Assembly: GCA_039545295.1 (NCBI GenBank)
Contig: BCIK01000007.1
Coordinates: 317,835-381,834, forward strand
DNA: 64,000 bases
Source: Udeniomyces pyricola
Taxonomy: Eukaryota; Basidiomycota; Tremellomycetes; Cystofilobasidiales; Mrakiaceae
Direction of reading: 5' to 3'
The position numbers were made by a program, and so were the translations under genes. Numbering within the stretch: the stretch's first letter is position 1; each line of letters starts with the position of its first letter. Positions 23,979 through 38,800 of the stretch are shown here, in pieces. Below the pieces are notes generated by a model. The model saw nothing but the letters and a program-made list of their open reading frames with translations. It had not been told where the DNA came from and made no database searches.

Positions 23979-24222
23979 GATAGGCAATAGAATGGTCGAG
24001 GGGATGTGGATGGATGGATGATCTGATGGAAGGATATATGCGGAGGATGGACAGTTCCAGCAAGGCTATTGCAGCACTAGCTACTTAAGCAGAGTCCACG
24101 AAAGGCACAGTTACACAGCTTTGACATCAGGGTCAGCCCAGACCTGTACAGCCTGATCGATGGATGCGCTCAATTCTCGACTCGCGTTCATTCCACAGCC
24201 GACGCCATCCACCACATACACC
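23979..24222. promoter_or_regulatory. Divergent promoter between RAD23 and KRR1
   Basis: Only 244 bp separate the two start codons. No TATA box is obvious. The space must serve both genes unless their 5' UTRs overlap. Confidence 0.6.
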
Positions 24223-26918
<2,696 letters not shown>

Positions 26919-27419
26919 GCGGTGTGGATTGGACTGGATCGGAGTTTCCACAGAGGGATGAAGTTGAGGCGATCGATATATTTTGCTTCTCGACCATCCA
27001 TCTCTTGCCATTGCATCTTGATCAAACTAAGCATCGTTCTTTTCTGTCTTGTGCAAGTCCTGCGCTGGACATTTGCCTCTTTTTTTTTTCCTCTGCTTGT
27101 GTTTGGTACGATGTCGATGTACTTTTGGTCAATAAATTGGATCGATCCGACTGTCGGCGTTGACAACGCAAAGAAAGGAAAGAAACAAATGTAATGTCAT
27201 GTTTAAATAGGACGTCATCCGACAGCACGCGCGATCGAGTATATTTCAAATTTCAGTCGCGTCGAAGGAACGCGTTTCGGCGGATGGAGGCGACTGATGA
27301 CTCTGGATTGATTATGATCGACGCCTCAGCTTAAAGCTTCCTTCTTCCCTTGCTTGCTTGCTTGCTCTCTTCAAGACCGATCCCTCTGCCTTGGCATCAA
27401 CCTCCCTGCCCTGTCCATC
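26919..27419. other. Intergenic region between KRR1 and SLX4
   Basis: 501 bp holding the KRR1 3' end (an AATAAA-like ATAAAT at about 27131) and the SLX4 promoter. TTGCTTGCTTGC repeats occur at about 27348-27365. No gene is supported. Confidence 0.5.
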
Positions 27420-30400
27420 ATGCCACCCATCCGCCATCCTGACGAAAGCCAAATTGAGGACTCAGAACCGGAACGAGAGCAAGAGCGCATCGAGGCCAAA
27501 GCTCGCCGTCGTCAGGAACGCCGAGCAAGAAGGGATCAGCGCAAGCAAGCTTCTCATTCCGGCCCATACCCTCCTCCTGCTATGTCTATCACGACTGACG
27601 AAGACGGCGACTCCACTACGTCCGAAATGGCGTCGATTGATCCTTGTCTTCCACAGCAAACGCAGCAACACCAGTTTAGATCCAAGCCGGCCCTTTCCCC
27701 CTCACAGCGCCTTTCCGATCCCCCTTCTCCTGCTGTGTCGTCCACATCCTCTTGCCGCAAACGGCCCCGGGCTTCGAAGGAACTAGGCACATCACCCTCA
27801 ACGCCGCACAAAGCCTCAAAGTACTTTGCTCCTCACACTGGCACTCCCAAGGCATCCTCCGCTGCCAAACCACCATCGATCGTTCCCTCCCCCGCTCGAT
27901 CCATCAGCTCGAGCTCATCATTGACCTCGGCCGTCGAGGCCGTTGATAGACCCGTTTCTTCCGTCAAACACGAAGGAGAAGACAAACCTAAACCGACGCC
28001 ATGTCCTTTCAAGGATACGGAGCTGAGAAAGCTCAAAATGTGTGTGGTCTGTGGGGAGAATTGGAAGACGGGCCGGAAGTATAGTCGGATTAAATGGGTA
28101 CGTCATTCATCGCGATCGCATCCTATTTTCTCCCTGATATCCTTTCTCTCTCGACGACTTTGCCCCGGGAGGCGAACCTATGTTGATCGTGCCAAGCCTT
28201 GCTTCACGTACATGGTCTTTCTTCAGATCCACTTGTCCAACTGCTCTCGAGACCTTCCGGCTTCGACGCTCGGCACGCACATCAAGGCGTACCTCATCGC
28301 AACGCGTAATGGTGGGGCCGAACCCTTGCCGTATCTTCAACAGTCATCTCTTGATCAGTCCTCCTCTTCTACAACTCTCGCCGCCAACTTGGTATCTAAA
28401 ACTCGCCACGTTTCTGTCCTTACGTCGACGAGCACGGACGATGACGGCGATGACGAAATTATTCTCACTGGCGAGATTAAACGAGAGCCGCTAGACAAGG
28501 GCAAGGGGCGGGCCCGATCAGCATCTCTCGAGCTGATTGCTCGGCCTCCAGCAGCAGTGCGACCAAAGGTCGAACGAGCAAGCTTGGAGGGAGTCCTGGC
28601 GGAGATGGCAGCGTCCGCTGCGACCACTTCGACGACAACAATAAGAACTGATCGAGCGCACTCGTACTCTCCCTTTCGAGAGCTATCACCGGAAGTTGAC
28701 GAAGGGGGCGCAGATGACAGTAGTGTACCGTTGAAACCCTCGACCGTGGCAGGGGGGGCTGTTATCGCTTCCTTCTCACATCTTCGTTACGGGTCTATCT
28801 CCATCTCTTCCTCCTCTTCCTCCTCCATCGTCTCCACTAACGGTCCCAATTCGTCCAGCCAGCCTCTAGCCGCCCAGATTGCCCCCACCAAACCCTTGAG
28901 CTCAAAATCGCCCCCGCTCGGTGTTGCGCCGATCTTCAAACCAACTAAGTCACACAAGGCGGCGAAGAAGCCCAAAATCGTCGTGCCAGCGTGCGAGCTG
29001 AAAGATGAGGATATGAGAAAGCTCAAGAGATGTATCATCTGTGGAGAAGATTGGAGCAAAGGGAAGAAGATGATCAGGACTAAATGGGTTGGTGCCAGGG
29101 TTTCTTGCTCGTCTTTTTTTTCTTCTCTTTTTTCTATTCTGCTTTTCTGCTTCTTTGTTTCCTGTCTTCCTCAACATCCCTACAGCAAAGAAACATACCC
29201 GAGTTCTTGTCTCTCTCGTAGTCGAGGGCCTTCTGACGCTTTCACTTCCTGAATTACCTTTTCCTCTCTCACTTTCCTCTTGCTTCGTTCCAGACCCATC
29301 TCTTCACCTGCTCTCAAACACCCTCAACCTTTCTTCCGGCTGCCCTTTCCCTCCCGATCCTCGTCGATCGCCTCACGACTCATTTCGCCACCTCTGTAGC
29401 TTCAACCACCACGGGACCGACCGAGCCCAAGACTCTGCTTGAGTCGTTGGCGATGAAAAGTCGACCTCCACGCAAGCGCAAATCGATCGGCAAAGTCACT
29501 AGTGTCCTGCCGGCTGGCGCTGAGGAGGGAAGGGAGGGTATTCGGAAAGCCATGGACAGGGTCTTGCATGGGAGGGAAACAGGCAGTTTGTCTGGCGAGA
29601 GTGGAAGTGATGGGGAGAAGCGGGAGAGAGAAGAGGAAGAGGAGGAACTACCACCTGCTACTCAGGCGTTTGCGACGACGAGTGGGCTAGGCGCGATGTT
29701 TGGAAGGGGTGGGTTGGGTGTTGGAAGCGAGCAACAGAGAGAGGGAGGCGGACGACTGTTGCCGGGAGTGGAGACCAATGAGGTCGAGAAGGAGGAAGAG
29801 GGTGACGACGAGGAGAGCGAGATGGAGGATGGGGATGACTCTGAATCCGAAGCGTTCGATGACGAAGATGAAGCGGTACAACAGACGGTTGTCGGAAAGC
29901 AAGCCCCGTCCCTTTGGGCCCTTTCCCATGGGCCCTCATCTACTCAGCTTGAAAGGGCAGGAGACGAACAGATCGTGAGTCTTGACCTCTTTTCTTTACC
30001 ATGGCGACGAACGAGGTAACAGATTCAACATGCTACCCTATCCATAATACCGAATGAACGTCTTAACACTGACCCACTCAAGTTGCTTTCTCTGACTACT
30101 TCCTCAAATATTCCCCTTACGCCTCTTTGTCGGCTCTCTTCGCTTCCGCTTACGGCATATCGCTCCTCCTCACCTCCTCTTTTTTCTCCCGACTCGTCTT
30201 TTGACGCCCCTGTTATCCCTGATGACCACGATGCCTACGATGTCGACGGTCCTTCCTTGGACTCCATCCATCCATCCTTACCATCTCCTTCCTATCGCCA
30301 TTTTTCGACACCCCCGGGTCCGCGTCTTGAGCTTCCCAGCTCAAACGGCATCGCCTCATCCACGGCGTTCTTGACAGCAGCGAAAGCACCATTTATGTCC

Positions 30401-33273
30401 CCGGTGGGCCACGGAAAACTGGGTGGGACGCCCTCGATGACGCTCAGTCCGTCTCGGCAGCTGGATCGGTGGCGGCAAGAGGAAGCCGGACACGTGTCCT
30501 GGAAGGAGAGGGGAGGCGGGGTGGACGAAAAGGGGCAGGATCGTTTAAATTTGGATGGGCCGGATCAGGACCGAGGAGAGGGTTGTTCGACATGGCCGGA
30601 GATGCCTAGGGAAGAGGCAGGGCCGGAAGTCATCACGACGGGATCGGCATCATTCAGCACCAACGCTGTAACAACAACCATTGTACCACCATCCATTGAC
30701 TCTGCTCCATCCGCATCATCTTCATCCTTGATACCCATTCCAACCGCAGGTGCAGTATCTGTGCTCACGACCGCCACGGCAGGCGACAACCTCGCAACCT
30801 CTCACGACTCATCTTTACGATCTAACTCGAATGCTTCCCCCCAATCTCTGCCTCCTGCCTATTCGCCTGTTGCTCCCACAATCATTCATCTCTCTTCGGA
30901 CGACGGCAATGGTCTCAACGGACATGATGCCGAGACGGATGACGATGAGGACCTCATTCCTCTGTCACAACAACGATCCTTCCCTCGCTCAACCAACTTA
31001 CCTATCCCTTCCACTCCTACCATCCATACCGTGACATCATCCAGTCAACCTCTTCTACCTCAACAGGTTGTTTCCTCTCACTCAGATCACCCGTACCAGG
31101 ATTTACACCTCTCCTCGCCCTCTTCTTCACCTAAACTTCGTTCTCGCTCCTCTTCACCCTCCGCCATTGTGATCCAAGGGAAACCTCATAGATCTTCATT
31201 AACTCCTCCCCCGTCACTGTTTCCTCGTTCCTTGGATCATCCCCTTCAGCAACACCAACGACCCGCATCCTCATCGTCTCTCAGTCCACTTCCATCTTCA
31301 GCCCCTCACGTGATGCTGTCCTCGCACGGCAGTCAACAGAAACGGGAAGCGATGCTCCCCCTGGCCGCAGCGAGGATCTCTGATGCTATCGACGGAGAGA
31401 ATTGCGATAATGAAGAAGATCGATGGGGCGAGGAGGCAGTCTTGGTTTATGACGCCGCATCGTCGTCGGAAGGCGAATCCGAGGAGTCAGAGCAAGCTAA
31501 AAAGAACAACAACACTGTCGAACACGATGGTTTTGCCGGCGTTAGAGACCGCGCCGTTCCTTTCTCCGCTGTAGAGACAGGACATGACAAGACGGCCGTG
31601 GAAGACCTCCCAAGTATGTCCAGGCCGGATCGTGTCGAGATCCCTATAGGAATGCCGACTTTCATGTCGGAGGTATCAACGACGGCCGCTGTTCCTCAAC
31701 CCACTCCCATTCTCGAGCCGGTCGCGGGATCCTCCTCTGAGGCGACGAGTTCGAAATCTAAGCCGTTGAGATCGACAACGACGAACAAACCGACGAACAA
31801 GAAAACAAAGACCGCTCAACGGGCGGTGGCGGAGGAAATGCCAGATTATGACGAGTGGGATCTCAAGAAGCTCACTGTTCGTTACTTCCTTCTGTTTTAC
31901 AGCTGACGGAGAGTAGAAGGGGGAAAGGGGGAGGTGAACCTTGATGTTGTACTTGTCTGATGCATAATCATCTACTTATTACGCTTTCGTCTTACCCCTT
32001 ACCGTCTCGTCCCGATCCTGTTCTTTGTCGCTATGGCTGCGATCAGTCCAAAGTACGTTCGTATGGGTTCCGACCAGGCACGACGAAACCGGACCTCATC
32101 ATTGTTCTCCGACGGGTCTGGAATGCGCTCCATCCTCCACCTCCACCTCCATCGACGGCCCCATCATCACCTGCTACCCATGGTAATCATGGTTCCGCTG
32201 CCGCTACTGCCTCGCTACATGGAGACCAATCACGTCTGATGGACAAAGGGAAAGGACGAGAAACCTTTGGGTCTCTCACTGGTGAAAGAGGAGAGGAAGG
32301 CGAAGATGGTACAGCGGAAGTGGAAGGAGGAGAAGGTGGTCCCGCCGATACTTCCTTCGATGAGTTCTCAGGTCTGTTTGACGATCGACTGTCCAACCAG
32401 GTGCGACGGGATGTTAACACCACCACCATCACCACTATCGCCAGTGGAGACGCGACCGATGGAGAGGATCCCGGTGATGTCTCGGCTGCATCCTCTGATC
32501 GGCCTCTCGCCTCTCAACGCCCACCACCTCCACGCGCGACATCCAAGAAAGCAACTACTGCTTCCTCCTCTGTTATGAAAACCAAGACCAAGGCTAAGGC
32601 TACGCTGAGCGTGAAGCGTCGTGGTGGAGACGACGACGATGACGACGACGACGATGCTGAAGAGGATGTCGTGGAGGAAGGGGTCGATCTCGAAGCAGAA
32701 GGCGCCGAGAAGTTGCCGTCGGTGTTCAAAGCGATGATCGAGGAAGACACGGATTTATGGTTGAGGGTTTTGAGATATGAGGTACGTGTGAGGGAAGAAA
32801 CAGAGAAAGGACATCTTGACCTTTCGTTTCATCATAATCCTTCCCCTCCTCCCCTTTTCTCTTGTGGTCACTACAGTCGACCATACGTCGAGATCATCAC
32901 ACCGAACCCAAGCTGACCTCGTCTCTCTTTCTCCCCTTTTCTGTTTGCTTTGCTTTTTTTTTCTTCTTCTTCATCCAATCGCTTCTGTATAGCCGATTGA
33001 CTTCAACGAGCTTGTTTCTTGTGGGTTCCAAGCCGGCCTCACTCTCAAAGGATGGCAAGCCAGTCTCAAGCAATGGCTCGATCTTCAGGTACGTCCCAGC
33101 TGTTTGAATGAGAACACCCAACCCGACCGACCCCTCGATTACAATTCGATCCCCCCCCCCCCCCGGCTGGGTAGTTGGATCGTACCCGTTTCTCTGTCCT
33201 CTCGAAAATATGGGAGGGATTGGACGGTTGTGCTCAAGATCACCTTGGAGGCTAACGTGGGGTTCGCTTGGCG

Positions 33274-33312
<39 letters not shown>

Positions 33313-33601
33313 NNNNNNNNNNNNNNNNNNNNNNNNNNNNNNNNNNNNNNNNNNNNNNNNNNNNNNNNNNNNNNNNNNNNNNNNNNNNNNNNNNNNNNNN
33401 NNNNNNNNNNNNNNNNNNNNNNNNNNNNNNNNNNNNNNNNNNNNNNNNNNNNNNNNNNNNNNNNNNNNNNNNNNNNNNNNNNNNNNNNNNNNNNNNNNNN
33501 NNNNNNNNNNNNNNNNNGGGGGGGGGGGGGACTTGGGACATTGTGTTTGTGTATGCTAGGATCGATACTTCACTGGCCTAGAAGAAGGGAAAGATAAATA
33601 A
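27420..33601 (+). CDS. SLX4: SLX4-like structure-specific endonuclease scaffold
   Basis: Predicted 1628 residues in seven exons: 27420-28097, 28227-29087, 29294-29974, 30083-31876, 32047-32781, 32993-33088 and 33560-33601 (4887 nt, every intron in phase 0). Two related zinc-finger units each straddle an intron: CVVCGENW...KW/IHLSNC and CIICGEDW...KW/THLFTC, a C2HC pattern as in SLX4 UBZ-like fingers. A basic stretch RPPRKRKSIGK follows, then long Ser/Pro-rich disordered sequence, a SAP-like helix pair (YDEWDLKKLT, YGFRPGTTKPDLIIVLRRVW) and the C-terminal SLX1-binding domain (RVLRYEPIDFNELVSCGF, ASLKQWLDLQDRYFTGLEEG). SLX4 binds and activates the SLX1 nuclease for branched DNA such as Holliday junctions. 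Family assignment rests on the overall order of motifs. Intron 6 contains the 205-base assembly gap. Confidence 0.8.
33313..33517. other. Assembly gap inside SLX4 intron 6
   Basis: 205 unknown bases flanked by about 38 T on the left and about 13 G on the right. The flanking exons (32993-33088 and 33560-33601) join in phase, so the gap need not contain coding sequence. Confidence 0.95.
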
Positions 33602-33746
33602 AGTGGATAAGACAACATGATGGAAAACGACGACCGGAAGGGGAAGGATCATCTAGAAAAAGAAAGAGAGAGATTGAACAAATCTGAAAAAGGAAGCACG
33701 TCAAAGTGGCAAAAGAGAAAACCCTTTCCAATTTGATTCTGATGAT

Positions 33747-34803
33747 TCACGACGAAGCCCATCCGACTTCCCCTCCTTCCCAGGGCGTGACGGTGACGGT
33801 TTCGGACCCTTCTTCTTTGGTCAACACCCAACGTTCGAGGCTGTAATGGTCGTAGTATCTCGATGCGAGTCGAGCGGCGGCGATGTGGAGGGCGTTGGCG
33901 TTGGCTTGACGGGCTTGCGTGCGAGATTGCCATATACACGTCGCGACGTTTTCGGTCGTCAATGGGTTGGGGCGACCGTAATAGTAAACCAGAAGCTGCA
34001 AAAAAGAAAAAAGAAAAAGGAAAAAAATGAAAAGAACGAAGAAACAGACAAAGATTAAAATTAATCAATCCAAACGGGGCGATCAGCTTTGACGTTCCAA
34101 GAGAGCACGCGAAGCTGTCAACGCAGCTTCCCGGTCACCGCTGCCAGACCTAGCAAGTTCCCACCAATTAAGAGACGACAACTAGCCTAATCGATTGAAG
34201 CGTACGTACCCCACCCGATTTGACAGCTTCCTCATAAGCCAATTTATCGGCTCGATACAATTCGTTCACGCCCACAACCTCGTCACCCAGAGCATCCTCT
34301 GGTTTCTTTCTCTTGCTTCGAAAGAAGACGCAGTACCAGCTCCGCGAGCCGGTGACGGGCAATCGAAGGCGGTCGAAACTGAAGGCGTCCGGGTAAGGAA
34401 GGGCGTATGGATGATGCGTCGTCGTGTCAAAGGAAGTGGTGAGCGACGTGAGGAGGGAAGATGAAAGTGCGTCTAAAGTGTGTGAGGATTCTGACATAGG
34501 TGAGAGAGGTGGGAAGAGAATAGTGGGTTCTGAGACAGGGTAATAGGCAGAGGCTGACCCAGCGGTTGGATTTAAAGAGGACTTGTCGGATGGGGTTGAT
34601 GTTGCGAGGGGTGGGTAGATGCCTGTGGGTGGCGGCCGCTTAGAAGGAGCAGGATGGGTCTGTTGATGGATAGTTGACTCGAGGTATCCTTCTGGTGAAT
34701 GAGTGTGAGGACATAACAAGACTGTAGATGAGGTTGTGGCAGTGCTGGATGTGTCTTGACGGGAGAAAGGGCAAGCAGGATCGGTTGGTTTGAGCGAGAG
34801 CAT
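33747..34803 (-). CDS. Conserved fungal protein, UPF0643-like (2 exons)
   Basis: Predicted 280 residues from exons 34803-34210 and 33995-33747. The N-terminal 110 residues are Ser/Thr/Pro-rich and probably disordered. The conserved-looking part runs from SRSWYCVFFRSKRKKPEDAL through ELYRADKLAYEEAVKSGG to LLVYYYGRPNPLTTENVATC, IWQSRTQARQANANALHIAA and SLERWVLTKEEG. This layout (variable head, then a compact alpha/beta domain with a CxWQSR-like motif) recalls the uncharacterised fungal UPF0643 family. I am not certain, and no biochemical role can be given. The open frame continues upstream only to a GTG, so the first ATG, at 34803, is the start. Confidence 0.7.
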
Positions 34804-35828
34804 TGTTAGGTCAGCGGCAAGCGTGAGGCGGATGAAGAAAGTGGAGGCTGGTAAGCAGAAGCTCAAAAGATTTTCCTTGGTGAGCACGAGAGAAAAACAA
34901 AAGGAGCCATGGGCCTTTTAAAGATGAGCAAAGGATTCCGTCAGAGTGTCGTCTTCATCGCGCGCACCCCTTTTAGTCTGCTTGTTTGTTTGGGTGTGGC
35001 TCAGCCTGCGGTGATCGGACCGAGTTTGAATGGGACCATGCTTGCGTGTGTGTGTGTCATCAGCGATGGTCCAGCAAGACTGATAGCCCTTGGGATCCTA
35101 GGAACGGGTAAAAAAAAGGGGGGGGGGGGACATGACAGGGCGCGTTGGCGTCATAAAGTCGCCATCAGTGGCCTTCCTCCGATCTCTCCATGAGCGACGC
35201 TCGGCGATGACGAAACCAAGGGCGTGGCATCCGTCGAACGTCGAACGTTCGATAGCTGCAGAGACCTCGCTAGCTTGACTGATTGAGGTCAGCATCACAC
35301 AGTCTGACAAGAGGAAAGAAGCTAGATTAGCGAAACGTGGTTGAACTTGAATCGTAGGACGCCGTATGATCGATCATAGTGCGCTTTACATACTCCAAGT
35401 GATACGACCATGAATGAGCCAAATCGGGAATCGCCGCCGTCGATGCGATCACTTCGGCTTTCTGAAAATTCTTCGCCCTCTGGCTGGACGTCCTGCCAGC
35501 CTATCGCAGCCCTGTTGATGCATCCTTCAATACTGGGCATATAGCTCAAATCGGCGCCCGCACTCGAGAAATTCCTATCACAGCACTTACCAACTTGGAT
35601 CTTACGGGACGTCAGAAACAGGCGAACCGAAGCGAAAGTAAGCGCAAGAGTCATGATTCAAACAGAAAGAAAAGATAGAGGAAACGAATGCGGGAAAACT
35701 AGTATAGAATATGAAAGAAACGGAAACGAGGAAACTCAAACAAACGACCAGACGAGACATATGTATATATATATGGAAGAAAGAAAGGAAAAGAGAGAGA
35801 GAGGAAAGAAAGAGAGATCAAAAAGACA
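34804..35828. other. Intergenic region with a possible small gene
   Basis: This 1.03 kb lies between the UPF0643-like start and the TOM1 stop. It holds an A7G10 run at about 35107-35129 and a (TA)n at 35761-35772. A minus-strand ORF at 35322-35654 contains a stretch that can be spliced into IASTAAIPDLAHSWSYHLE...CDADLNQSS with good GTATGT/TCAG signals, so a short unrecognised gene is possible but unproven. Confidence 0.3.
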
Positions 35829-38800
35829 TTAGGCAAAACCAAAGCCTGAGCCTCCCTCAGTGATGGCATAGTACAGCTTCGCCCGCAAGGCCTCATAGTC
35901 GTTGTAAGATCCCAGATCAAGTTGGTTGAAGCAGGTATGAGCGGTTGGAATGCGATCAGAGCCAGGGGCCCGATGGATCTGGATCGGTTGCGGACCTGGA
36001 CAATGGGGACAAGGGAATGCAAGAAAGAAGAAGGAAGTTCAGCACGTGTATCAAGCGAGTGATTGCATGAATAACATCCGACCGAAGATCCGGTGGAGTG
36101 AGAGCGAGACAAAAGCGATGCGAGTTCAAGAGGTACACCTCGCCTTGATACACAAAAATCTAAAGAGACTCACCATTGGATCCGATGAGCTGTGAAAACC
36201 CTCCGAGCGGCACCCGTGCACTCGACGTGACGAACTGCAAGAACGAGGCTCGCTCGGCTTGCGAGAACGACCGAAGCGCTCGCCAGAGCCAAGTAATCTC
36301 CGGATCCGATTGTCGGAAACCGTGGTATTGGACCGAGTTTTTGAGCTCGTCGACGTCAATGGTCGGCAAACCCGAGATGAGGAGCTCGAGTTCTCCCGCG
36401 TCGTAAATTTGAAGGAGGGAGCGTGGGATGATGGATTCGAATCCGGCGATGAAGGCTTCCGATTGTTGCGCAACCGAGTCTTTGAGGCGATGGTTAACGA
36501 CACGCTGAATGTAGTCGAGCTTGTTTCTGTGAATGCAAATTGCGATAGTGTGGGAGAAGGGAACAGAGAATGGGGATGAGTACGCCGCCCACTCTCTTGA
36601 GAAAGGAACCAGAAGAATGAATCTAGTCCACTCACTCGTCAGTGACAGCGACATTGCGTCCATCTGGCACAAGATCGTGAATCTGCTGCTCTCCAAACGC
36701 ATCCGACTCGACGGCAAACGAGAGTTCCATGATATCTTCGATCGACTGAGGAAGCGTATGAAGCAAAACCAAACAAGCGAAAAGAGATCGATCATCAGCC
36801 GCCAACCCGAGTACCAAGAATTTGCCACAGAAATCTGTATGACGCACGTTCTCTGCCATCCACTTGAGCGAGGTAAAGTACGACGGATCGACGCTCTCAA
36901 GATCTTGCAGACCCATGTTACGCGCACCAAGGAGCTGTCGGTAGATGGATCGGACAAAGTGGGCATCAAGCAGTCGACCATCCTGAACAGCCTTGGCTGC
37001 GAAACGGAAGATAAATGAAACAATCATGCTCAGCCTACATACGGCCTTGGACCTGTTCATCACGGATGTAAACGCAGAAGGTGAGACGCACCCAATACAA
37101 CACCAACAAACTTGAAGAAGGCGAGATGATCCGGGTTGATAGCACTGAGTCGGTTGAACTGGTACGACAACGAGTCACTCGACGAGGGCTCGAACTAAAC
37201 GAGGCGAAATGGGCGAGAAGGGTAAGCATCGTGTAGCCTAGGTTGTCAACAGAACAAGCACTGAAGGTTGACTCACGAGTGCAAAGTTGGGGTTGAAGAT
37301 GGACTTGGCGAGGACACTGTAGGGTTGAGATACGGTTCGCACCAAGGGTCAGCTTACGAACGTTTGGATGGAATATCAGGCCATCGATCCATAGAAAAAC
37401 TCAAATACTCACGAGAACCACTCGCGGGCAACACCTCCAGCATCAACACCCTCTTCGTTCCAGAACTTGCAGCTGAGCTTGCCGTACTTGATCTGTTCGG
37501 GCGACCATCGTTGGAACTTGGAGAACGAATCCTCAAAGACAAAGTCGCGCCGGACGCTGACCTGGAGTGTGTGGGCGTGCTCCTTGTTGGGTCGACGACG
37601 AAGTTGTTGGGAAAAGTAGGACCGTTTGTTTTCAAAGTCGAGGACCTTGGGGTTCTCGACGAGCAACGCAAAGGATCCGCTCATTAGCGCCGGATTGTTG
37701 CGAACCATGGCATTGAGAATCTTGCGGTGGGCGTCGGTGAAACGGAGGAAGGCATCGTCCGTAGTTGGAGCGGGAGGCGTCTCACTCGTCGGAGACCGGG
37801 GAGAGAGGGGGGCGGCCGAGGCTCCGACGGTGGTAGTGTACTTGCAAACGACCATGAGGGATTCCACGACTGGGAGCAAAACAGTGGCAACGTCATTGAG
37901 ATCCGCGTTCTCTTCGACGATGACAAGGCATTCGCTCAGTCGCTGCCAGAGAGGGGCAAAGTCGAAGGTCGGGTAGGTAGACTGAGTGACCTCAGTGTGG
38001 GGCGCAGCGCCAGCAGTATCGACGCCAGTAGCATTGACCGAGGAGGCACCGCCGGCGGCACCAGCGGCAGCTACAAACAAAAGAGACGACAAGTCAAATA
38101 GAGGTACAGGAATTGTGAAAGAGTCAGTCAAATATTCGCGATAATCATGGCACACATGTACACCCCCACAATTCATGCAAACTCACCACTCGCTCCAGCA
38201 GGGGTCGACGACTTGGCTGAATAGATGTGCTCGAGTGTCTTGAGGATTCGGAGCAACTTAGCCTGCGTCGAAGACGCTGGAGTGAACTTGGCGATCGTGA
38301 CAGCGCGGGTAGTCTCCTCTTCCTTCCTGAGCGCATCTGAAAGCTCGGCGAGGTCAACCTGGAGCAGGTTACCAAACTCTTGCGCCTGCGAACGAAGTTC
38401 GGCCGTGATAATGTCCTTGGCGTCGGGGATAAAGGACAGGTGGTGAATCAGGGTAAGGGCCGATTTGAACGTCATGCTTGAGCAGTCACCGACGGTGAGG
38501 ACGTTGACGACGAGTCGAAGAACGTTGTTGGGAATCTGAGGTGGATGCGAGAGGACCGGGCTCGAATCCTCGACCGCTTTGGCGTCTGAGGGACCAGCTT
38601 CGTCATTGGAAGCACCAGTTGCGGCGGCGGGAGCAGCAGAGGTGGCATTGGCGGGCGACGGCGTCGGCGGAGGACCAGCGGACGCAGCAGCAGTTGACGA
38701 GCTGACTGAGACAGGAGGGATGCCAAGGATGCCCATCAGGCTCGCGTCCTTGGGTGCTTCGGACGGCGGAGGAGTAGGGAGAGTGGTCAAGGGCTTGGTG

